From positions 2,888,754 through 2,952,753 of the forward strand of contig NC_063062.1 of NCBI RefSeq assembly GCF_018812025.1: a DNA stretch of 64,000 bases, in the 5' to 3' direction. Both the position numbers and the translations under genes were made by a program. Source of the DNA: Megalobrama amblycephala (Eukaryota > Chordata > Actinopteri > Cypriniformes > Xenocyprididae). Position 1 is the stretch's first letter, and every line of letters starts with the position of its first letter. Under the pieces are notes generated by a model. It searched no databases. It had not been told where the DNA came from and worked only from the letters and a program-made list of their open reading frames with translations. Shown here piece after piece: positions 21,301-30,300 of this stretch.

Positions 21301-24300
21301 ATGCTTAAAATTAATTTAACACTTTTTTTCTTAGTATTTTCATAGTTAATGACAAAAACACTGTATTTGATATTCACATACCTGTTTGAGTGAGTTTTTC
21401 ATTTAGCTGTTCCTTCAGTAGACTTAGAGAGTTCTCATCCACATCAGAGTTCTTGTGTAAAATACTGTACAGGGATGAGTACATCTACAGCAGGAGAGAG
21501 AAGACTTAAATATTACATTTATATTTATGCATTTGACTTACATTGCATTATACTATACATTTGATCTGAGAATGTGCAATCCCTGGGATCAAACCCATGA
21601 CCTTGGCATTGCTAGTGCCACGCTCTAACCACTGAGCTACAGAGGAATTATATTCCACATTATCGCTGATGAGACAGATGTTCACAGACCTGTATGACAT
21701 CAGGATGATCGTCAGTGTGTGAGAGCTGCTCCAGCTGAGTGATTTTTCTCTTCAGCTCAGTGATTTCCTGCTGCAGCGCTTTAATGAGATCTTCAGCCTG
21801 TTTCTCTGCTGTTTTCTGCTGTTCCTCCATCATCTTCAGCTCAGTGTTATTTCTCTTCAGCTCTTTAATGAGATCTTCAGCCTGTTTCTCTGCTGTTTTC
21901 TGCTGTTCCTCCATCATCTTCAGCTCAGTGTTATTTCTCTTCAGCTCTTTAATGAGATCTTCAGCCTGTTTCTCTGCTGCTTTCTGCTGTTCCTTCATCT
22001 TCTGCTGCTCAGACTGAAATCTCTAAATGGATTGGATCAGATCAGTGAAGAGTCAAAGACTATAGATAAAGAAAAACAGTTCACTCCTCTTAGTTATGAA
22101 CAGAAGAAACTTCAATTCACAATTATGGTGGAATAGGTCCCGCCTTCTAAGTAAAAGAGCCAATCACTGATTGATCAAGTCTTTGCGACACTGCAGCTGC
22201 TGTTAGAAGCTCTGGTTCCCATAGAAACCTGAGACTCACGCTTATGACTGCACATGAGCATTAGCTTGTCTAGCCTGAAAAGTAAGCTTTTTTAATGCTA
22301 TTTGAGCATAAGAAACAACATTTTTGGGACGGTTCATGTCAGATTGTGTTGCTGATTTGAAATGTTATTTAATTGCAAGTTAGACTAGCAGTTTTTAAGT
22401 TTTCAGGATTCACCCATCTTGGATGTTGAAATAGCTGTCTCTGTCAGCGGTGAGATTTGCACATGTGATAAATGCAGGGAGATAGTCAGGCTAACAGAGA
22501 GAATCTCATAATTAGAGACACGCATCCAAACTTTAATTAAGGATAGTAAGAATGCAAGAGCTTAAGATACTGTTTTGGATGCGACTAGCTCAGTGAACTC
22601 TGTACATTGTTCGGTTCCGGCTGTAGAGCCTGCGCAGTAGGGCAATTGGGTCACCATGAGGCGGCCTAGCCGCGGAAAACACCACTCTTCCATTCCGATT
22701 AGAACATCAAACAGGTTCTCCCCACTCAGTGACACACCCACTGAGAATCCTGTTGAAAGTGCCCTAGTAATTGGCGATTATATTACACAAAACGTGAAAA
22801 TAGAGACACCAGCCACCAGCACCTGACATCAAAGTGCTGACTAATGCTAATCATAAACACTCTTAAGATTATTATTCACTTTGGCACTAATTATGTTCGA
22901 CTTCGTCAGTCGGAGATCACTAAAATTAACATTAAAGAGGTGTGTGAACTCGCAAGTATGATGTCAGAAAAAGTCATTTGCTCTGGCCCCCTTCCTGTTC
23001 GTTGGAGTGATGAGATAATTAGCAGATTATCATCACTCAATATAGGTTTCATAGACAATTGGAAAGAAGTTTTTGGGGTTGAAAAGAGATGGTATTCATC
23101 CCTCCTGGGATGGTGCTGCTCTTCTCTCTAGTAATATAGCACATAGGGTTAGAGCTGAAACATGACAAACTGGGGTCCAGGTCAGGAAGCAACAGACAAA
23201 CTGGCTAAACCGACCGTCTGCTAGCTGCCTCATGTCACAGAAGTCAGATAAATCCCAACACATAGAAACTCTTACACCTAGATATTATCACATAGAGACT
23301 GTGTCTGTACCCCTAATTAGTAAAAACAAAAAAATTCCAAACCCAAATGAGGGTAAAAAGTTAATTGATGTTACTGATAAACAAATGATAAAGCTTGGGT
23401 TGTTAAATATTAGATCTCTTTCTTCAAAAGCACTTATTGTAAACGATATTATCACAGACAATAATCTAGATGTGCTGTGTTTGACAGAAACCTGGCTAAA
23501 ACCAGACGATTGCATTTCAATAAATGAGTCTAGCCCTGAAGGTTACGATTATTGACACAATCCTCATCAGAAAGGCAAAGGGGGAGGTGTTGCTGTAATT
23601 TATAGTAATATTTACAATATTAGTCAGAAGTCTTTCAAATATAATTCCTTCGAAGTGATGGTGCTTTATGTAACGTTATGTAAGATGACATTTGTGCTGG
23701 CTACTGTATAGACCTTATTTACCAGAGAAACAAGCACGCCGCCATCTTTAGAATATTGTCTTTGAACTTCCGTTTTGCATTAGCACTGTACATTTCTATG
23801 GCATCGCTGTTGAAGAATAATTAGCTGGTGAAGTGGATTTACCTGTTGTAGAGTTAATGAAAGCTATGGTGAGCATTGTAATGTTTAAAGCAGGTGTCTT
23901 AACAAATGTCAGTAGCCCGGGAAGATTTTAAAATGAGCAGTTCATTCATAAATACGTAATATCGCTGTGGAAATACAAACCGGAAGTCAAAAGACAATGA
24001 GCGCAGCGCTGAAAAGGGGCGGGGCTACATAAGGTCTATACAGGCCACCAGGACACCATACAGACTTTATCAAAGAATTTGCTGATTTTCCATCGCAGTT
24101 AGTACTAGCTGCAGATAAAGTCCTTGTTGTTGGTGATTTTAATATCCATGTAGATAATGATGAAAAAGTGACTGCATGTTGTTTTTCCTATATGGTAAAT
24201 AATATAGGGATTTTGTATTGAACATAACTCTGGATCACAATGTCATAGAGACAAGGGGGCAGGCTCATTTTATTCAGGCAACCAATCAGTCTCTTAGGAT

Positions 24301-25108
24301 CATTGTGAAGCTATCAAGCCTCACCCTAGTAACCATTTAGAGCACCCTAGCAACAAGTTCCATAGACTTCTACATATACATATAGACATAGGAATATCTC
24401 TGGATAGAAGTGTTTGACTCGGGGCAGCAAACGGCGAATCATGAATCACCTTTGACACTTCATAGTTAGCATCTTGCTAAAAACATGCTTGCAACATGGT
24501 AATCATATTAGCATCATGTTAGCAAAATGCTAATCATGTCAACATCTTTTGCTAAAAACATGCTAGCAGCATGCTAATGGTGTTAACATCATGTTAACAA
24601 CATGGTAGTCATGTTAACATCATGCTAGCAACATGCTAATCATGATAGCATCTCACTAAAAACATGGTAGCAACATGGTAATCATGTAAGCATCATGCAA
24701 GCAACATGCTAATCATGTTAGCATCTAGCTAAAAACATGTTAGCATCATGGTAATCATGTTAGCATCATGCAAATCATGTTAACATATTGGTAAAAACAT
24801 GCTAGCAGCATCCTAATGGTGTTTGAGTCATGTTAGCAACATGTGTATCATGTTAGAATTTTGCTAAAAACGTGCTAGCATGACAGTAATCATGTTAGCA
24901 TCATGCTAATCAAGTGTGCAGAGTTTTGCCACTGCAAGCACCATTCACATTTTCTTCAGGAAATGTACATTCTAGTTCTTTTACTGCTCTTTTTTCTTTT
25001 TGCTTTCCATTTAAATCCTTTATTTGTTACTTTTAACTTCCAGCTGAACTGCTGAGACCATTGCATCGCAAACACCAAATCACCCCACACTCCTAAACCA
25101 ATGCACTG

Positions 25109-25141
<33 letters not shown>

Positions 25142-26350
25142 CACACGCACACACACACACACACTCACGGTGTATTGTGTAGGCATGATGATCAACACTG
25201 CTACCAACAGGACACCCAGACCAATAATCATCCCGTTTGAAATGTGGACGGTTCGAGATGAAGTAAAGAAACCATCATTAGAGGTGAGAGTCTGTAAAAA
25301 GAGAAAGATTCAGTTCAAGTAACACTTCTCGAAAGAAGGAAAGCTTGTTAGCCTTGGTAGGACAAGGCTCACAAAGCTTGTGCAAAGTTGTGGCCCAAAG
25401 TGCAAGAAGCTGAATGATTTTAATCAGATTTTCACTCACTTTTCTCGGCTTTACCGAGTGTTTGATCTCTTGAATCTTCTTCATTCTCTTCTGGATCATC
25501 TGCTGCTCGTCTGTCTGTGTCTGAACCAGATGATGAAACATACAAAAAAAAAACATATTTATCACTGAATTTATTGTTCGATTTTCTGTCATTTTTTTTT
25601 ATTAGAATAGTAAATGTAAAACAAAATTAAAAAATTTTGTCTCCTGGCTTTTAGTCCATGTCTGTCAGCTTTGAAGGTAACATACTGTATGTTGCATTCT
25701 CAAAAGTTGACAAAATTAAATTTTAGGTGATTTATGAACCAACATCAACACACAGGAAAATTGCATTTCAAAGTGTTTTGTCTGTAACTCTTTACCTTCT
25801 TCTCTCGAATCTCCTCCTCTATAGGAACAGTGTTGTGAGTCCTGTGTTCTCCTTCAGTGCAGAACAGACAAACACATGTCTGATCATCTCTGCAGAACAT
25901 CTCCAGAGGTCTCTCATGTTTCTGGCATATATAATCTTCCAGATTTTCCACAGAGTTGATCAGTGTGTGTTTCTTTAGACGTGGGACTCTAAGATGAGGC
26001 TCCAGATGATCATCACAGTAAGAGATTTGACACGACAGGCAGGACTTCACAGCTTTCTGCTTTCTTTCATCACAGATGTCACAGAATACCTCATATTCTC
26101 CTAGATCGAGCTTCTCCTTAAAGTGTTGAACAACCTCTCTGAGTGTTGAATTAATCTTGAGATCAGGACTTTTGCTGAATGTTTCTTTACAGAGTGGACA
26201 GAAGCAGGTCTGTGTGTTTGTCCAGCACTCGCTCAGGCAGGTTCTGCAGAAGTTGTGTCCACATGGAGTGGTGACTGGATCAGTGAACAATTCCAGACAG
26301 ATGGAGCACTGGAGCTCCTGATTTAGTGCTGGATTACTAGAGGATGCCAT
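17840..26350 (-). CDS. TRIM E3 ubiquitin ligase with RING, B-box, coiled coil and PRY-SPRY (exons 26350-25796, 25520-25440, [25291-25169], 22022-21690, 21484-21382, 18511-18485, 18378-17840)
   Basis: Exon 1 starts at ATG 26,350 and encodes the RING finger ([20 protein letters not shown] ... CPLC, residues about 15-58) and a B-box region ([15 protein letters not shown], then [20 protein letters not shown]). Short exon 2, a coiled-coil exon with a 28-residue repeat, exon QLNEKLTQT, a 27-base exon (VLKFVQKFA) and a terminal PRY-SPRY exon ([55 protein letters not shown]) follow. All splice sites are GT/AG and the phases join (0,0,0,0,1,1). Without the optional membrane exon the product is 545 residues, with it 586. 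The layout is that of fish-specific TRIM families; such proteins ubiquitinate targets recognised by SPRY, often in antiviral responses. No inactivating change was seen. Confidence 0.88.
18829..19666. mobile_element. piggyBac-like element, non-autonomous, TTAA target duplication
   Basis: The ends CCCTTAAATGCATA (18,833) and ATGCATTTAAGGG (to 19,662) are inverted repeats starting CCCT and are flanked by TTAA on both sides (18,829-18,832; 19,663-19,666). The interior has GGGTC...GACCC motifs at both ends and a 62-codon frame (19,425-19,613) beginning [10 protein letters not shown] and ending DIDPGR, like the acidic N-terminus of piggyBac transposases. The catalytic part is missing. It lies in the large TRIM intron before the PRY-SPRY exon. 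Confidence 0.85.
20690..21035 (+). pseudogene. LINE reverse-transcriptase 3' remnant
   Basis: Plus-strand reading gives pieces such as [40 protein letters not shown] and FIPNAIKIQ. These match the C-terminal end that follows the RT domain in fish LINEs (pattern FELLPSGRRFR...FIPxAI). Frames are broken. It lies in a TRIM intron. Confidence 0.6.
21512..21648 (-). mobile_element. tRNA-derived SINE
   Basis: On the minus strand the unit starts TTCCTCTGTAGCTCAGTGGT with an A-box-like TAGCTCAGTGG and then a B-box-like GGGTTTGATCCC. The tail has TGCAATGTAAGTC and ends in an ATAAATATAAATG repeat. This is the layout of a tRNA-like Pol III SINE head with a short LINE-like tail. It sits in the TRIM intron between the coiled-coil exon and the next exon. 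Confidence 0.7.
21690..22022 (-). CDS. TRIM coiled-coil exon with three 28-residue repeats
   Basis: 333 bases, 111 codons. Three consecutive units of 84 bases encode [24 protein letters not shown] segments (28 residues, four heptads), followed by [15 protein letters not shown]. This is the dimerising coiled coil of the TRIM protein. Because the unit equals four heptads, added copies keep the coil register. Confidence 0.85.
22400..24235 (+). pseudogene. CR1/L2-type LINE remnant: ORF1 esterase and ORF2 endonuclease parts
   Basis: ORF1 pieces include [39 protein letters not shown] and [14 protein letters not shown], typical of the SGNH-esterase-type ORF1 of CR1/L2 LINEs. ORF2 begins about 23,232; it has [47 protein letters not shown] (after the nested insert) and [12 protein letters not shown], all motifs of the apurinic-type endonuclease. 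A stop (23,554), frameshifts and the 23,709-24,038 insertion break it; no RT follows. It is in the large TRIM intron. Confidence 0.75.
23707..24040. mobile_element. Small DNA transposon with TA/TATA target duplication nested in the LINE
   Basis: The ends TAGACCTTAT (23,709) and ATAAGGTCTA (to 24,038) are inverted repeats, flanked by TA on both sides. Removing the insert rejoins the LINE endonuclease reading ATV-YRPPG. It is about 330 bp and non-coding. Confidence 0.75.
24460..24930. repeat. ATGCTAATCATGTTAGC-type tandem/interspersed repeat
   Basis: Many imperfect copies of CATGTTAGCATCATGCTA and GCTAAAAACATGCTAGCA follow one another. The unit is irregular. It is a satellite-like intronic repeat. 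Confidence 0.85.
25109..25164. repeat. (CA)n microsatellite next to the membrane exon
   Basis: CA dinucleotide repeat with occasional G substitutions, directly after the donor of the 25,169-25,291 exon on the minus strand. A CATACA-type repeat takes the same place in the paralogue (57,750-57,775). Confidence 0.9.
25169..25291 (-). CDS. Phase-0 exon encoding a predicted membrane-spanning segment in the TRIM gene
   Basis: On the minus strand an AG acceptor after a T-rich tract (TTTTTACAG) precedes 123 open bases and a GTGAGT donor. The 41 codons include the hydrophobic run [16 protein letters not shown], long enough to cross a membrane. The exon lies between exon 2 and the coiled-coil exon, both in phase 0, so it can be included or skipped without changing frame. 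A diverged copy with the same borders is at 57,780-57,890. No RNA data are available, so use of the exon is inferred. Confidence 0.6.
25796..26350 (-). CDS. TRIM exon 1: RING finger and B-box
   Basis: 555 bases, 185 codons, phase 0 at the donor (GTAAAG, minus strand). RING ligands are in place: C-x2-C, C-x-H-x2-C, C-x2-C (CSIC, CGHNFC, CPLC). The B-box-type zinc ligands follow: CDIC, CLSC, CDDH, then [20 protein letters not shown] and HRTHN. The start MASSS is shared with the pseudogene at 60,147 and with the proposed start of the GIMAP-like gene at 32,115. Confidence 0.9.
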
Positions 26351-26379
26351 GACTGAAAAGATAAGTAATGACAATTCTA

Positions 26380-27300
26380 ATAAGTATTTTTATGCACAGG
26401 GTAAAAGTTTAGTTGTTTAGCACAGTCTACAGATGCCGTAACTACACCATTCAATGGCCAAAAAGTACCTTTCAGTAATTCACAAGTAGCAAAGTATACT
26501 AACAAAATATTTCTTTCCATGCAACCTCTAAATAAAGAGGACAACCAGTAGGTTGTGTAGCCTATATCTATGTGTCATGGACAAGCCATGCAACCAGATG
26601 CGTAGAAGGCATTAGAAGCTGTTGGAAACTATGGAGTACTATTAATCAACTACACATACTTAAGACAGTTACAGTTAGGGTTAGGTTAGGGCTACTTGTA
26701 ATTATGCATAATTTACTGTTATTACTATAGTAAGTACATGTAGTAATCTGTAACTACGGCACTGTAATAAAATACCTGAGTTTAATTTAATTTGAATTAA
26801 ACTCTTTGAATTAAAACCGATTTGAAATAAGAATAAGAATAATAATAAAAAATCTTTTATTAAATTATAAAAAAAAAAAAAAGTAAAATCATAAACAGCA
26901 ACAACAATAAAAGCAATAGTTAGGTGAATCAAAGTTTTTCTCCCAGCCCTAATGTTTATATGCAGCAGTCGTCCATGAGGGGCTGCCGCTTTACTTTCAT
27001 TTTGTAGTTTATTTTATGATTAAACTTTACTTCCAAAGTTCGCTCATTCCTGCTTCCTTCTTGCTTGAGCCTTTAACATTGTTACAGTTATAATGATTAT
27101 TATCAGTTTATTTTTTCAGTTTATTTTTTACCAAATATCCCCAAATTTTATGCAGTCAAATAAAAAAGTTTTTTTAATCTGTAAATTTACTGTATGAGTT
27201 TGCAGTAGACATAAAATGATAATACAGTTTAATATCATTTATCATTATAAACATTTTTTTTTATTTTCTCAAATTAGTCTTTCTCTTAAAAGGAGTGGTG
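26380..27300. other. Intergenic stretch between TRIM and GIMAP-like genes
   Basis: AT-rich sequence with short A and T runs (for example near 26,870). No exon, promoter motif or mobile-element end could be recognised. The 5' untranslated exon of the TRIM gene was not found here. Confidence 0.45.
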
Positions 27301-27310
27301 TATGTGTGGG

Positions 27311-30300
27311 TTAAACTAACTTTCGTGTCAACAAAACTTTCCTTTGGACATCGACTTCCTTTTTCTCTTTGTTTCTCTGTTTGATTTTTTCATCATCTTC
27401 GTGATCAAAATCTCCCGCTTCTTCTGCTGTGACTGAACCTCCAGATCTCCTCTTCTCTCCATCTTCTGATGTTTCTTCTCCTGCTTCCTCATGCAAGTCA
27501 GAGATAAGAAACTGGACCTGGTTTTCCTTGAGTATCTTCTCCACTCTTTCAAGTATCTCAGAGTGCAATCCTGATTTTCTTTCATCAAACTGAAGATGTT
27601 CATCTCCACACTCCTTTATTAATTGATGAATACAGTTATTGTTTATCTCTCTCTCATCAGTCAACACTAAAGTGTGTATAGGAGTCTCCTTACTGAATTC
27701 ATTCAGCACATATTTCACTCTATGTCTGTTATTGTCACTGAAGTCGTTCTCCTGCAGTACAAGTATGATCACATGAGGTCCAGGAGCAGACAGATTCACA
27801 CACTCTTTCACTCCCTGTGTGATCTGAGAGATTGACAGATTTGGCTGCAGCAGGTGAGAAGTGTTGATGACTGTGACGTCTCTGTCCTTCAGTTTTCCTC
27901 TGTGTTTCTCAATGTTCAGCTCTACATCAGCAGGTGCTTCACTCTCAAACGCTGCTCTTCCTAAGATGAAGTTTCCCACTCTGTTGTTTTCTGTTATATT
28001 CTTCCCCAGCAGAACAATCCTCAAATCACTCACTGGAACACAGAATACAAATAACAGTAAAACTCGACCCGTGATCCATGAACAGAGATATCAGATTTCA
28101 GATTGAAGGTAATGGACCAGATCAACAACTGCCATTGAGATGAGTGGAGATGTTAACACAATCTTACACTACCAGTCCAAAGTTTTTGAACTGCAAGAGT
28201 TTTTAAAAGAAGTCTCTTCTGCTCACCAAGGCTTGATTTATTTGATCCAAAATACAGCAAAAACAATAATATTGTGAAATATTTTTACAATTTAAAATAA
28301 CATCTTGGTTACAAAAGTAACCCTCGTTCCCTGAAGGAGGGAACGGAGACGTACGTCAGGCAGATCAATGAATAGGAATCTCGCTAGAGAGGCCAATCTG
28401 CTTCGAGTGTAACTAAAACGAGCCAATGCACATTGGCATGTAATCATATGCAGCAGCTGCTCGCCTCGCAGTGTGGGTATATAATGAGCAGCAGGCGCGT
28501 TGCATCTTCAGGTTTTCACTTCGGAGCTGAACAGGTTAAGTGGCAGCATCTGCGGGGTCCAGCGACTGTGGCGACGGGGCGTACGTCTCCATTCCCTCCT
28601 TCCGAGACGTTCCCATTCAGTCGGTCAAGTTCGACGTACGTCGGACAGACCGACGAATAGGAATCCCTACCAAAGCGCCACAGGGGCTGCCCCCTTCCAG
28701 CGCTCTGTGCAAGCCTCCTGTACCCCCTTGCCTACAGACGGTAGGACAGGGCTAACACAGAGAGTGTCGATCACTGCTGTTCCCCAAGAAACCCATTCAG
28801 TGAGACTATTGGATAACACTGGGAAAGCGTACCCTTTCACTGGAAAGGAACGCTGCGGAAGCCACATCCTTACCCGAACAAGTTATGTGGAGAAGTACAT
28901 ATGGACTAACCCTGTAGGGCTGTACTACATATGGAAGAACTGGGGTGACTCCAACCTGATTAGAAGTGGGTTCTCCCAGAGGGAAAGACACAGGCTTCGT
29001 TTAGGAGCAACCATGGAACTACACATATGGGATCAGTGTAGGGTCACACATATGGTACCCAGCCTAAATCCAGTTCTCAAGGATACTACGGAATATAGGC
29101 CTGGTGCCAGACACGCCACCACATCAGCCACCGAAGGGAGGTCGGAGGACTCAACAGGGTCTGCCTTCTAGGGACTCTCTGGAATAATAAGCGCATGTAA
29201 GCGCAGCAAGCTGACACTAAGCCGAGGCCTTTCCGTCCCTCTGACCTGTGATGGGAACACGGGAGGAGACCGGCTTGACACAAAGGCTATAGAATCTAGC
29301 GATTGTGTTAGGTGTCGCCCAGCCCGCAGCTCTTAAATATCTGTCATGAGCCAGCGCCCAGGAGGATGCAACACCTCTCGTAGAGTGAGCATGCAACCTA
29401 TGCCCCCATAAGGAACCTGACGACCAGGTCGTGCTTACAAACAGACTTGCTATCGATGTGGTCGTGTTATGCAGATATAGCGGCAGGACGGGAGGGGGAC
29501 AGCCTACGCTCCAACCCTTGCTGCAAGAATGAAAGCACAGCTCTGATCGAACATCTTCGGGGGTCTTCTCGACGAACAGGTTCCTCTTCAAGGCGTAAGC
29601 ACATCTCGTAGACAGTACACGTGCCAAAGTGATGGTGTTAAGTACCTCGGGGGGTAAGTCACCTAGAACCTTTCAGGTGGTTTAGGGCAAGGCGTACTGC
29701 TAGCAATTCGAGGCAGATGATGTGCTAATGCAATTGGGGGCCCGTCCAAACCTCTGATACTGTTGGGGAGGGAGCCGTCTCAGGGGTGATTTTTCACCAA
29801 CTACTTAAACAGCAGCAGAGACAGGTGGCGTAATCTCCCCATGGTCTGTCGGGGGAAGCTCCCCCTACTAACTAAGAAGAACTGCTGGGCTCAGTCCCTG
29901 AAAGTGTCGCCGAAAAGGCCACCTTGTGAGATGGGAGAAAGCGTTTTTAGCTTGACAACCTCTCGCACCTCCGCAAGATAAGCCAGGGGGCGCTTCTGGA
30001 CCACTGAGGTGGACATTATCTGGCCGAGGGCCTGCGCCGTGCCTTTGATCATGGTTAGACAACAAGCGCAGCTCAACCCCGGCTCAGAACTACCCTCATG
30101 CCTAAAGAGTGCCTTGACCTCACATGCAGGGTGGGTGTGGTTTGCGCACAGCCACCCCACCCAAGAGGGTAGTGAGAGAGGAAAAAACTTTATGCAGATT
30201 TTGGCACTTTTGGCATTCTATATTTATGGCACCAATATAGCTCCACACATAGTTTTCCATGAGTCAGCATAAGCACAAACCATTACAGTGGGTGGCGTCA

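Noticed and set aside
21578..21648. Possible functional tRNA gene (A and B boxes on the minus strand)
   Set aside because: The acceptor stem does not pair and a SINE-type tail follows, so it is a tRNA-derived SINE.
24460..24930. Short repeated units that suggested a CRISPR-like array
   Set aside because: Units are irregular, without unique spacers, and the genome is vertebrate; it is a satellite-like intronic repeat.
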